This document shows positions 34,915-49,100 of a stretch of DNA of 64,000 bases, piece by piece. Under the pieces are notes generated by a model. That model worked only from the letters and a program-made list of their open reading frames with translations. It was not told the origin of the DNA and searched no databases. The stretch covers positions 283,663-347,662 of the forward strand of contig SIJG01000106.1 in assembly GCA_023374025.1 (NCBI GenBank). Direction: 5' to 3'. Origin of the DNA: Heterodera schachtii. Lineage: Eukaryota > Nematoda > Chromadorea > Rhabditida > Heteroderidae. Positions within the stretch are counted from its first letter, which is position 1. Each line of letters starts with the position of its first letter. The position numbers were made by a program, and so were the translations under genes.

Positions 34915-36574
34915 TCATTTTCCGGCATTGGATCGTCGTTTTCCGCCACTTTTGTTTCCGACATTCATCTAAAAAGAGATAGATTCCTAAGATTTTCAAA
35001 AATATATCCCTAAAAATAAAAAACTTTCTCAAAAATTCTGCTTCAAACTTATTTTTTTATTCTTTGACAGGAATTTTGATTTATTATTCATCTAAAATAC
35101 TGATTTGTCTTAATTTGTTGCTTTTTAAAATAAAACTTTGTCATTTTACACCCCCTAAATTTGAGGCTTTTTAGTGCCTATTTTGGCAATTTTTAGAACC
35201 TTAAAATATTAGCCCAATAGCTTTATTTCAATAATATTTTTTTGATTCAATATTTAAATATATATATATATTTCTAGCATTTCTGATACATTTAAATTAA
35301 AAAGAATAACGCAAACATTTAACAGACCCCTCTTGCTGATGATGCATTTGATGACATGGACACGCTCCTTGACAACTGAAACTTTAAAATACGTTAAAAA
35401 TTATTTATACAATAAGGTTTATAACAAAATTTTCGGCATAATTTGTCATGCTAATGATTTTTCGAAATCACCCCAGCACAAATTTATGGCGCCCACCGTT
35501 GGACCGCCGCCTCTGCTGCTGCGTTGTCGTGTTGCCGAACTGCTGCGTGACAGCGTCCCAGTGCCATTGCCTTCTTTCGCGGTCAATCCCTGCAGAAACT
35601 CCTTCTTCTCAGTTAGAATTTTGGTCTTGAACTCCATGTAATCATCGTTTTCATCAATTTTCATGTTCTTCAATGCTTCATCTATGCGGTCTTCTGGCGG
35701 AAACTGGCCGGTGCCACTCTCATTTATTAAGCGTTCATTGGCGTGCACGTTGCATGCGGGAAACCAGCGGAAATGGTCCATGCAATCGCGCAGCTCCGCC
35801 GCGGTCATCTGTTTGCTGAGAATGGCCATTGTGTTCAGAAAAGACTTGACCGGACCGATGGAAAACTGCAAAAGCATTTTCTGCCCAAGCAACTTATTCA
35901 GCGGTTCAATTTCTTCTATAAAAAATAATTATATAATTTATAGTCTAGCATAAAATTCCATAGTTTGCTAGTGTTTATATCATTTTAGTTATTATATTTA
36001 ATTTTTTAAAGACTTGGATTATTCTTGGACAAAGCCAAAACATATTTCATTACAAATTCGACCGAAAAAATACAGAATTTATTGGTTTAATAAGTCCAGG
36101 GGAAGCGAGATTTTTGAACTCCCCCCTCCCCCTTGAGGAAGGCTTTCTTTTAGGGGGTGGTCTAATTTGGGATGGGACTCAGGGTTTTGTAAAATAACGA
36201 TTTTATTTATTTTTTAATTTCATAATAAAAAAAAGATGTTTTTTTATTTATATTAAAATTATTATTATTATTATTTTGCAAATTTTGATAATTCTTTTGG
36301 GAAAATATCTATTTTTATTTTATTTTTAATTCTTGTACTTACTACGGTAATTTCTACTGTCATTATCATGCTGATTCATAACTTGATGCCCTGATTTATT
36401 CATTTCTTCTTCTGCAGCAACTTTTAATCCTTCTAAGATGTCGATAATGAATGCATTCTTGGACTTGATCACGCGTGCGTCCATATCGTTATAATAATCA
36501 TAAAAGTCACGGAGGGGCGTCCGGTCTTTTGACCCCTTTGAATTGCACATACGGTCATAACTTTTTCGAAGCAT
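34915..36574 (-). CDS. Gene Y2: unknown protein, 250 aa, downstream partner of X2
   Basis: Exons: 36574-36343, 35915-35497, 35375-35328, 34968-34915. They sum to 753 nt. Exons 2, 3 and 4 have the same lengths as in Y3 (419, 48 and 54 nt) and the same phases. The ATG follows a TTTTTTCAG acceptor by one base, 620 bp downstream of the X2 stop. It begins MLRKSYDRMCNSKGSK. Exon 2 contains FLNTMAILSKQMTAAELRDC and HFRWFPACNVHAN, then a Ser/Arg-rich end. The tail is GGKRRSNAGK. The exon 3 donor is GTCTGT, weaker than GTATGT in Y3. No family recognised. Confidence 0.65.
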
Positions 36575-37195
36575 CCTGAAAAAATTGGGAAGTTTTGTTT
36601 TAACTACGCAGGGTGTCCTTAGAAATGCGAACAAAAGTGAACAAATTCGCAAAATATATGGCGAAATCACACGAAAGCATTGAATCTTATAGATGAACAA
36701 AAACGATAAAAAAGGTACAAAAATAAAATCATAAAAAAACGATTAATTTTGATTACAATTGCTAAAAAAGAAATGTTTTCCAATTTTGTCATATTCAAAC
36801 TCATTTAAATGGGACAAGAAATTGAGGAGATTTTAATCATTTTTTTGCCTAAAAAAATTCGATAAATTTGGGCTCTCTATTCTGTCTTCTCAATAATTAA
36901 AAAAAATTTCTGCTGGATTTAAATTGCCTTATTATCGATTGAGTTATTTCGGCCTTTTCTTGCTGAAACACAAACTTTGCCTCAAAAAGTGAAAAAGGTC
37001 ATGAAAAAGTCCTAAAAGTGCAAAAAAAGTCATAAAGATCCCAAAAAGTATTAAAAAGCCAAAAAAGGTCACAAAATGAATGTTAGAAGCTTCAAACAAA
37101 GTATAGAGCATTTTTTAAATCCTTTTAAGGCCATTTATAATTAGAAAAAACCCATTTGACTTAAATTCCCAGCCCTAATTTTTAATATGAAAATT

Positions 37196-40100
37196 TTACT
37201 CTAATGATAGTTTGTGAGCCTCTTGTTGCGTTTTCTGCTCTTTTTTGACGGTATCGTAATCCTGTTTTGTGATTTGCACATCCTCATACGACCCTTCTCC
37301 TCTGCTGCTGAAATTGTGCCGTGATGACTCACTACGGCTCATACGGGGTGACTTCAACCGGCTGCCGACCAATGATTGGGACCGGTGTAAATACACATTT
37401 TGTTCGGGTTGTCGGCGCTGATGTCCACTTGGCTGTACATTGAGCCCTCTTAGCTGGTCCTCGTATCCGTTGTTGTTGCTAGGAATCCCGTCCCGGTATC
37501 TTTGTACCCCACTTTGAACCGGTGGATGACTTGATGCAGATGAATGCGATCTCGTTGCTGATCGTTGCAATATTTTCGCCGATGATTGACGACTTGGTGC
37601 CACTGATCCTGCATCTGAGCGTACCGCTGATTGCCTTAGCTCTATTTTCCTTGATCGATGACTTGATGCCACCGATGATGCAGATGAATGCGCTGGGGAG
37701 CTCGTTGATGATCTTGACGGGTTTTTAAGACGACTTGGTGCCACTGATCCTACATCTGAGCGTGCCGCTGATTGCGTTCGCTCTACTTTACTTTGTGTTG
37801 CACCCATTGACCGGTGACTTGGTGCCACCGAGAATGCAGATGAATGCGCTGGGGAGCTCGTTGATGATCTTGGCGGGTGTTTAACCGATGAGCGACGACT
37901 TGATGCCACTGACCCTGCATCTGAGCGTGCCGCTGATTTTATTTTCCTTTGTGTTGCACCCATTGATCGGTGACTTGGTGCCACAGATGATGCAGATGAA
38001 CGTGCTGATGATGCTTGGAGCAATTGATTATCTGCATCATTAGCGTCGTCATCATCACTATTTTTGTCCTCGTCATCATCATTATCATCATCTTCGTCAT
38101 TATTATCATCATCATCATCATCACCATCGTCACGATGAGTCCCTTCTTCTTCTTTCTTAACATTTTTTTCTTATTCATCATCATCATCATCATCGTCGCC
38201 GTCTTCACCTTCACCTTCTTCATCATCATCCGTCGTATTCTTATCAGAACTGTCGCTGCGCTTACGCCTTCTGTCACGATATTTCCTACTGGAAGATTTT
38301 TTGAGCTGTTGCTTCATGTCCACAGCTGCTCCTGAAAAATAACAAGAAATTTTATTTTTTAAAAGTTGTCTTTTTCATAACTAGGGCTCCAACTTTTAGG
38401 TGCTAAAAACTGCCAAAATAGTTAGGTCTTAGGTTCTAAAAACCCAAAAAATAGGTGCTAACAATGGGAAAATAGGTGCCAAAAATGTCAAATTTAGGGG
38501 TATAAAATCGTAAAATTTTATGCAAAAAGGTAATAAAATTAAACCAAACCAGTATTGAGATAAATATTTTTAAAATCAAAAATCCTCGTCAAACAAAAAA
38601 AATTTTGGAGATGAATTTTTGAGAAATTTTTCAATTCTTAGGGGGTGTATTTCTCAAATTTTTTCGGGTTATTTCTTAGGAGAGTATTTTTCGTTTTTAT
38701 TGCATTTTTGTTAACAAATTTTTGAGAACGCCAGAATAGATGAAAATAAGTTTTTTTTTTAAATTTATATTTTTAGTTGCTTAAAATAAAAACCTAGAAA
38801 ATAGGTGCTAATAACTTGAAAAGTAGCTTAACAACAGCCAAAAAACATGTTTTTCGTGCTTTTCAGGTCACCGGGAACCCAGAAAAAAAATTAGGTAAAA
38901 ACCTAAAAATTGGAGCCCTATTCATAAAACATTTAAGAGCGTATAATATGTATGCTTGCTAATTAATTAGTTTTGGAAAATAATTTGCTGTTTCCACCAA
39001 GGGCGTAGGCAGGGGGGGGGGGGGGCTGGGGGGGCTAAAGCCCCCCCCCCCCCCGAAACCCAAAAAGTAAAAAATTTTCAGTAGATTTTTTTTAAATTTT
39101 AAGCAATTTTCTTAATAAAATTGCATTAAAATACTCAAAAATTTTCCCGGCGGCGCCTATCGGCACCGCCGGACCCCCATTTTACCATATTTTTGAAAAA
39201 TGGAGGCCAAAATGGCAAAAAATATTAATTTTTTGGCGAAAAATTTTGTAAAATACACCCCATAATTCGGGATTTCAAAAAACCAAAATACACCCCTAAA
39301 AATCGACTTAAAAAGGAAAAATACACCCCTAAAAATCGACTTTTTGACTTCAGCCCCCCCCCCCCCAAAGCCAAGGGTCTGGCTACGCCCTTGGTTTCCA
39401 CTGTCTGGATGCAGTTTAAATTTTTGACAGGACCCATGAGTTGATTATATAAATTTATATCCATATTTTCCCATATTTCACGGGGCGCCGGACTTTTCGA
39501 CAGCGGGCTTTTCGACAGCAAAAGACATTTCGACAGAAATATTATAAATTTTAGGAGGGGACTTTTCGACAGTAAAACGTAATTAAGTTCCAAATCTCGG
39601 GTTGTAAAACCGTAAAAATTTTTCCAAAACAAAATTAATCCAAATCACTATTGAGATAAATATTTTTAATCAAAAATTCTTACCAAGAAAATAAATAAAT
39701 AATTTTGGAGATGAGTTTTGAGAAAATTTTTCGTTCTCTTATGCGTGTATTTATGAAAATTTTATGGGGCGATTTTTAAGGGTGTATTTTTCTGAAAATT
39801 TTCTAGGTACCAAGCGTAAAAATCGTTTCCCTAGTCATAACGATTTAGCAATACAATTTGTTTTAAAAATAAGCGAAATGTAGAACGTTTCGCTTTTTAA
39901 TTACTGTTTTCCCAAAAAACAAATAATTTTAGCTTTATTACTATTTTTCTAAAATGATTTTTTTGGATTTTTTTATTTTAATTCAATTTTCTGAATATTT
40001 AAATTCCTTCTTAAGTACAAGTGATACACTGTGTAACATTAATATAAGGACACCCTATTTTTTGTTAGTTTGACCACTTCCCATGAACCGATCGAGTTGA

Positions 40101-43100
40101 AATTTAAAATATACCTAGCAATTGTGAAAATATTAAGATTCTAAAAGTGAGAACCCGAAATAATGAGGGAAAAAAATTTTACGAATTTTTTTTCAAAAAT
40201 GGGGTGTAACATAAATATAAGGACACTTGTTAAAAACGAACAAAATCTCAATAACTACCAAAAAGAAAGTGATAAAACATGCTAAATAAGAAAGAACAAA
40301 TCTTTTTTCACATTTCTGTTTCTTTTGCAGACAGAAATCTGTCTTTTAGGCGGAGTTGTGTTGCGTTTTCCAAGTTTTCCGGAGAAATTAAGGGCCATAA
40401 GGCTTAAATCACCTCTAACATTTGACCAACCGAATCAAACTAATAGCAATCAACACTAAGATAATTTACAAACATGCTATAAGCATTTTCTATTCACTTC
40501 ATGCCAGAAAAAAGTCATTAAATACAAAATTTTTGCGGGTGAAAAATGCTAAAATCTGAGTAAATTTGAAAAATTTTTTCTAGGGGGTTGGGAAAATTTT
40601 CCGTAGAAGATGAATATGACGAACAGAAAGAGCACAATATTCTCTACAAAATGGCCTTTGGTTGATGGCTCTGCGATGCGTCTCTGCTGAGGAGCGTTTG
40701 GTTAAATACGAATGTCGCAAAAAGTAAGGAAAAATGGCTTAAAATTGGTCTTTTTTTGGGTAGTCGATATTTAACCAAACGCGCCTCAGCGGAGACGCGG
40801 CATAGAGCCCTCATCCAGAGGCCATTTTGTAGAGAATTTTATTCTCTTTCAGATGGCCTTAATGGTTAAATTTTTCCCAACCCCCTAGGGATTTTTTTTT
40901 ATAAAATTTACCGGGTTTCAAGCCATTTTATGATTTTCAGATCACCATAAAGGATTGATCTGATCAATTTATTGCAAATGACTTTTTTGATCAGTACACA
41001 AAACTAAGATAAAATGATTTTTTCAGATTTTTTAATGCTCAACTCGAAAAGTTACAGCCTTCTGAAAAAAGTGTCCTTATATTTATGTTACACCCCATTT
41101 TTGAAAAAAAAATTCGTAAAATTTTTTTCCCTCATTATTTCGGGTTCTCACTTTTAGAATCTTAATATTTTCACAATTGCTAGGTACATTTTAAATTTCA
41201 ACTCGATCGGTTCATGGGAAGTGGTCAAACTAACAAAAAATAGGGTGTCCTTATATTACTGTTACACAGTGTAGTGTAGTACGCTATTTAGCCATTTTAA
41301 ATTTTTACTTTACATTTAGCCAATCTAAAGAAATTTTGGAAAATTTACCCCTAAGTTTGGAAAAATTATGCCCATTTTCGGAATTTTTGATCCATATTTT
41401 TATGGTTATATTTTGGGGCGATTTAATATCCATTTTTTGCAGTCCTAATTATGAAAAATGCCAAATGGTCCTGCGGCATTCCTTCCCGCAACATTTTCTC
41501 TATTTGTGTATGCAGCACAATACAGCCATATTTCGTAAATTGTTTTACCACTCGTCTTATTCATGTGTTCCGCGGTTTCTTCCGAATACATTTTGTCCTT
41601 GAACATTTGAATAAACATTGCCGCCTTAACACACTCCACGGCCTTTTGACGTTCCTCCGTGCTCTTCGCGTTCAACATTTCCCACTTGTATTTATTTGAC
41701 TCCTCCTCTAACTCTTCTTGGTGAGTTTGAGCGTCTCTGAAAATTTAGCACACAAAGGTAGCCCAAATACAAATTATAATAAGAAATAGGCAAAATGTTA
41801 AACCTCGGCGGGTGGGAATCGAACCCACTCATGCACCATTTCCGTGGGCAGCTCTACCATTAAGCTACCGAGCAGGGCTGCACGCAACTGGATTTGCAAT
41901 TACGGTAATCCGTAATTATGGCGATTTTCTCAGTTACGGAAATCCGTAATCCGTAATTACGGGGGTCCAAAAACCCCGTAATTTCCCGTAATCCGCAATC
42001 CGTAATCCGTAATTTTCAAAAATCAATTTTTGTCGAAATTTTAGAAAAAAAATTTTAACTTGTGATTAATAAAAATCAAAAAACTTTCTTGATGCAGTTT
42101 CTTCATTTTTTATTTAAATTTTACAAATAATTTATAATTTTGTGTCTGAAAAAATCATTCTTTTTGAATTTATGGGTTGATTTTTGAAATTTTTTTGAAA
42201 GTCTGATCATTATAATTGGATTATGCATGTATATAATTATTTCAACTTTTTAATAGTCAGAAAAAAATTTCGAGGGGGGTGGGGAATCCGAAGAATTTTT
42301 TTTGGTCAAAATTTATTTAGTGTTATTTTAAAAAGTTCAGCGCCGGAGAGCAAAAACAGGAATTGTAACTATTTTTAGCCAAAAAAGACTTATTTTTGCC
42401 ATTTTGGAGTCAAAATTTTAAAAAAAAGAAAAGTAAAATCGAGTAAATCATGGTCCGGCGGTTCCGATAGGTGCCGCCGGGCAAATTTTTTTTTGGAAAT
42501 TTTAATGAATTTATTAAGAAAAATCGACAAAAAATTTTAAAAGTCCCAATTTTTCCTGTAAGAATTTTCATTTTTCATTTCGGGCGGGGGAAGGTGGGAG
42601 GGGCGGGAATTCCTCCCCTCACAAGGCTATGGTTTTATGAATTTTCATAAAATGCGTGAATAGGTGCGACAAAAAAGGATGCCTCTATTTTCTAAACGAA
42701 ATACCCAAATTAAGGTGTAGCCTTAACAACAACAAATTAAAATAATAAATATTTTAATTCTTAAATAAATCGAAATACGGGTAGCCCTTTAAATAAAAAA
42801 TAGAAATATTTGTTTTTTATAAAAATAATCTTACAATAAATCGTCTCGAAAAAATAATCCAAAGTCAAATTACGGATCAAAATTACGGAAAAATCCCAAA
42901 AATCCGTAACCCGTAATCCGTAACTCCAAAAACCCCGTAATTTCCGTAATCCGCAATCCGTAATCCGTAATTGCGTGCAGCCCTGCTACCGAGGCACATC
43001 CGCCCTTTCTTTTATGGATCTTATCAACGCCCGCTTTCCGCGTTTTAACCGCCCAGTCAGCTTCTTCCTTACACAGAGCGGCCAAATTTTTTTTTTTCAA

Positions 43101-46100
43101 AAAATGGCTCAAAAACTAAGATTCGGACCCCAAAAATAAGATTTTTTCTAAAACTAATAGTAGCGAAACGCAATAAAAACTATTTTTTTTAGTGTAAAAA
43201 CCAGGGCTTGCAACTGAAAATTTTTAAATCAGCATTTGGCCGCAAAAAATCATCATTTGGGGTCAAAAATCAGCATTTTGGAGATTTTATTCAAAATAAA
43301 AAATCAATAATAATGTTTTTTTTTGCGGCGCGCTTTTTCCAAAAAACTTTTTGAGAGCCGGGGCGGTCCGGTGGCGCCGGTAGGCGCCGCCGGGAAAATT
43401 TTTGAAAATTTCACTGTAATTTGTTAACAGATTTCCACCAAAAATGATCAATTTTTGAGATTTTGAGCCAGGTTTTATGAAAATATAAGTTTTGGGGGCC
43501 CGACGGTGCCGATAGGCGCCGCCGGAGGAAAAATAGAAATTTTGACCATTTACTATTTTGGACCTTTTCCTCACTGTGTTGCGGCCCTAATTATTACATC
43601 CTTTTTTTCAAAATCCTGTTAGGTCAGAGTCAGATCAACACATCAGTTTTGGGTATGACAAAATATTCAATCAAAATGTTTAAATTAAATAATTCGGTGT
43701 TAATAATTATGAAAAGTTTTTGAAAATGCATAATTATAAAAATAAACCATTGCTGTTCATTAAAATATGCAAAAAATAGTCATTTTTGGCAAAGACGCGC
43801 TCCCTTAATTCGAGATTTCAAAAAACTAAAAATACACCCATAAAAATCGAATTTTTGAATTCAGCCCCCCCCCCCCTCCCGAAGCCAAGGGTCTGGCTAC
43901 GCCCTTGATATAAATAATTTTGTCGACTTGCCGTGCCGAATATGGATTAAAAGAGATGAGAAATTCACGTAAAAAATCTTTGCCAAATGTCGCTTTGGGT
44001 TGATCCGCTAACTTTGGCCAATCTTTAGTAGGGGTGAATTGAGAAGCGACGGTTGGATCAAAATCAAATTTCAATCCTTTGTGGAAGTCCTGAAAATTTA
44101 TAATTTCAAAATACCGAAAATGTAATAAATTAAGTACCAAATATGTAAAAAAAAAAATTTAAAATGGTTATTTTTTGAAGAAAATTTTCTTCTTAAAGAG
44201 TGAAATAGGCACAAAATGCCACAAAAATAGCCTAAATGGCTTATTAGAATTACATTTTGGTATTTAAAGATTAATTTTTGATAAATCTTTTTTTTTGAAA
44301 AAAAAAACCGGTTTTTAGGGGAACATTTTCAATCAGCAAGAAACTTCTATAAATCCTCAAAAATTCTCAAAATATGTAAAAAAAAAAATGAAAATATGTA
44401 CGAAAATTGCGAAATTTTGGATTTTTGAGGCTAAAAAACTCAAATATGTAGGGCTTAAAATTTGATGCAAAAAAAGCTATTTATCCTAGGAAAGCTTTTC
44501 TTATAAATTCAAAATATAAATGTCTGCCTTAATTATACATGATTATGTTATTTCAAATAATATTTAATTCTTTTTAAAATTTAATATTCAAAAGAACTCC
44601 TTTGAATATTAATAGATGAGTATTTTAATATACCTATGATAACAATTTTGCACGAAATTTATGACTGGTGATTCTTAAAAATGTTTCCTATAAAATATGA
44701 AGAAAATGAGGTCCATGTCCATTTTAGGATTTCGTTTAAATTAGCGAATTTGAAGAAAATTTGAGAAATATTGCCAAAAATTTGAACCCTGTCATACATA
44801 GCTGGATGGGATCATTTTTGGGGTTATGCCAGTGTTTCTTTCTATATGTTCTTATTTATAAGAATTGTTCTGATTTTGGGGTAGCGACCTAAATTTGTTC
44901 CGGTTTCTTAAATATATCATAATTTTGAAATTTTATGGCATAATGTCACTAATATATCAAGAAAATATAAGGTTTGCGCAAAATTTGATCAGTTTGTGGA
45001 CAAAAATCTGTAAAGAAATTGCATTAAAAATTACAAAAATTCCCGGCGGTGCCGGCAGGCGCCCGCCGGGCCCCCATATCCCCCAAAAATTTGGAAAAAG
45101 CGCGCCGTAAAAAAAAGCTTGTTTAAAAGCAAAAAAGTCGTACTTTTAATAGCAAAACTGGCCTTTTTGGTGAAAATCTATTATCAAATCAGAACCAAAT
45201 TACAAAAAATTTTCCCGCGGCGCCTATCGGCACCGCCGGACCCATCCCTCCCGTTGCTCAAAAATTTTTCGGAAAAAAGCGATGCAAAAAAAAATGTTAA
45301 AAATCTGATTCTGATTTTTTGATCACGATTGCATTGAAATATATGCTCTGTTATTTCCTCCACAACAAGAAATTTAAATTATTGCCTATGAAGCTGTGCA
45401 AGAAAAGTGAAGTTGACTTCTTTCGAGGGTTTAGGTTCCCTCCCTGATCCTTATCCATTTCACGAAAAGCCATTTATATTATTACCTCACTCAACGGGGT
45501 ACACACATTTTCCCGGATCTCATTAAACTCCATCTTCTGGCTAATTGCTATCGCTGCTATGCTGCGGAATTGGACGCGGAATGCCGTCTTCAGGCACTTT
45601 TTGCGCGCCTCGAGATCAAACGCCGCGTCGATCAGCAACAAATTGAGTAATTTGGTGACCTCACTCTTCACAAATACGTTCGCCTTCGCTTGTTCATATA
45701 ATGTGTGTGCTGAAAAGAATACCGTATTTTCTTTAATTATATGCCCGGGTATATTATTTTTCAATCTCCTAATTAGGGGGCGGAGCCGTTATTTAAAAAA
45801 CATCATAAAGGGCGTTATTTAAAAAACCATCATTATGGAAATTTTTGTCGAAAAATTATTTATAATTTTGCTCCAAAGCAACCAAATTTTTAATCGTTGA
45901 TATCATTTGATAGCCGTAAGTGTTCTCTATCAGTCTGCAAAATTTCAAAAAATTTCGATGAGTTTAAAAAAAGATATAGCTCGAGGAACTCAAAAAACCT
46001 TGGTTTTCGAACATTTTTGGCCATAACTTATTTGAAACTTAACGAAATTTTGCAGACTAATTGAAAACTCTTAGAGCTATCGAATGGTAGCAAGGATTAA

Positions 46101-49100
46101 AAATTTGGTCTTTTTAGAGCAAAGTTATAAGTAAAATTTTTTATTTTGATGGTTAAATAACGCACATAATGATGGTTTTTAAATAATGACACAGCACCCC
46201 TAAGAAGGGGGGGGGGGATAATTGGAGACGGGGAGATTAATGGAGACGGGCATAAGAGAAAATACGGTATGAATAATGCCATTGCATCGCCCAGCAGAAG
46301 GTCTAAAAGTCAATTCGGCACCACACTGTTAGACGGTTACAAAGACGAAAATGTTTTTAAAAATTCAAAAAGGGAAGGCACAAGACTCACACCGGTGCTG
46401 GGGGACGTTAGTCAAGCAAGAACCATCAAAATGGAAAATTTTGATGAAAATTATTTGCAACAACGCCCAAAATGAATTAAATTTTAAAATATTGATATTT
46501 TCCTTTCCGATAGCCTTTAGGGTTTTCGATTATCCTGCGAAATTTCAAAAAAATTCGTTAAGCTCCAAAAAAGTTATGACCTGAGAAACTAATAAAACCA
46601 AGTTTTCTTGAACATTTTTGGTCATAACCAGGGAATGGATTTTGAGGTGCTAAAAATCGCGAAATAGGAACCTAAATAGTTGCTAGAAAACTGCCAAAAT
46701 AATTGCTAAAAACTCAAAAAAGGCCAAAATAGTTGCTAAAAAAGTTGCAAAAAATTGGAAAAACATGTCAATAAATGTGTGAATTTTCCAAAAAATTGAC
46801 TCATTCTTTATCCATTTCGGTTGAATAATTGTAAATTAAACATATTTTAAGATTTTCAGGCGTAAAATTTTTTCATTGTCCGCCAAATCATGGCCAGGAT
46901 TTTTGCTTTTTGAAAAGTCGATTACTGGGGGTGTATTTTTGAATTTTTTTTTGAAAAGTCGATTCTTAGGGGTGCATTTTTGTTTTTTATTGCTTTTTCA
47001 TAATAATTTTTTTTGTTGAAAAGCAGAAATAGTTAGAAAAATAGTTTTTTTTTTAAATTTCACAAGCCAAAATAGTTGTTAAAAAATTTCATAAGCGAAA
47101 ATAATTCAAAATAGTTGCTAAAAAGTCGCTCTAAATCGAAAATTGCTTAAAACCGTTCCCTGGTTATAACTTTTTTGAAACTAAACTAAACTTTTTGTAA
47201 TTTTGCAGGATAATAGAAAACACTTATGGCTATCGAATGATATCTCCAGCTTTTAAAATTTGATTGTTTTTGAGCAAAATTATATCAAAAAATATTTTCA
47301 TTTGATGGTTTTTTGACTAACGCCCATTTTGAACGTCTTAGCACCGACTCATCCTTATTTTTTATGAACATAAATTATCCCAAAATAAGGGGAAATTTTT
47401 CTCAAAGTTTCTTTAAATTCGTTAAATTTATGTTAAAAAACTTCTAAAATAGTGAAATATGACATGAAAATCATTCTAGAAAAAAAATAAATAAATAAAG
47501 CGAAAATTTTTAATTTCTACCAAAATTGAGTTAAAAAATCGAAAAATTTCCATTTTTGGACTTGTTTTTGGCATAAAGGGCAAAAGGGCAGCTTTAAAAG
47601 AAGAGGATTTTTCAAAAATTCGTGGGTTTCAGGCCTTCCACAGGTGCTATTTCATTATTTAAAAACCTCATTATGTGCATTATTTAAAAAACTATCAAAA
47701 TAAAAATTTTTGCTTATAACTGCTCTAAACAACGAAATTTTTAATCCTTGCTATCATTCGATAGAACTAAGTGTTTTTTATGAGCCTGGAAAATTTCAAA
47801 AAAATTTATTAACTTTAAAAAAAAGTTATGGCCAAAAATGTTCGAAAACCAAGGTTTTTTGAGTTCCTCGAGCTATAACTTTTTTTAAACTTATCGAAAT
47901 TTTTTGAAATTTTGCAGACTGATAGAGAACACTTACGGCTATCAAATGATATCAAGAATTAAAAATTTGGTTGCTTTGGAGCAAAATTATAAATAATTAT
48001 TCGACAAAATTTTCATAATGATGGTTTTTTAAATAACGACTCCGCCCCCCTCCACAGTTCAGGAAAAAATATGCATTTGCATTTTTTTTTTTACAAAAAT
48101 TCGCAAATTTGTATAACTTAAAAAATCAAATTCACAACATTTTTTTTGTAATTTGCATAACTTTGAATGCCTTACTTGTCGAATGTTTCTGCACCCATAT
48201 TTTCATTTGCGTACGGTCATACTGATACGGTATTTCTTTTTCCCAATCTTCCAACAATAAGTACAACACATTGCTTTTTTTGTTCAATTCATTAATATGC
48301 TCGGCAAATATAAACTCTTTGTTTTTTTTGGCCAAATCGATCAGCTTATCGATGCTTCTTCAAAATTGTGGGTTTTTTTAATTATTTAAATTTTTAAATA
48401 AAATTAGCGGGTAAATTTTTTTTAATTTTCCCTTTTTCGATCAACTGTCAAGTTCAATTAATCGAACTTAAAATTTACCCGATTTTATAATTAAAGTTTT
48501 AGGTACAAAAACGTCCAATCAATTCTCAAAAAAAAAATATTGAAAAAAAGCTTCTAAGTCTACAATTTGTCAGTGAATTTGTTCATTTTTTTAAATTTCA
48601 TGCTCCGCTATTTGTTTGCGTTTTTGTAGCATAAGTTAACTAGAATTTGCAAATTTAATGATTGTTTTTTTAAACAAAAATATCGAAGTTTTTAAAAAAT
48701 TGCAAATCACCAAAAGAAATTTTCTATGATTTTATTTGCATGTTAATATTTGAAAGAATGTGGGCTGTTGCTTAATTACTTACTTAATATTTGACAATAT
48801 TTCAAAATTAAAATTTATTATTAATTATTACTCTTTTGTTTTGCGCTTTGTTTCCCTTAAATGGAGCACTTTTTCCTCCGCTTCGGCTATAATTCTAGTT
48901 TGAGCTTGAGTGTTTTTTTTAAGTTTTATAAGTTTTTTCATTGCATTGTGTGCTTCATCTCTTTCATCTCTTGCCTCATCCAATTTTTCCTGTTGAAAAA
49001 AAAAATTTTTTTTAAATAATTTTAGTAAGAAATTCTTAAATAGGTATACTATTTAAAAAAAAGCTAATTATTTTCAATTAATTTGTCTCATTTTTTGATT

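Noticed and set aside
43202..43588. Possible further hAT-like element (CAGGGCTTGCAAC and GTTGCGGCCCTA ends)
   Set aside because: The ends match imperfectly and the flanks show no 8-bp duplication. It may be a truncated relative containing the GC-rich hairpin.
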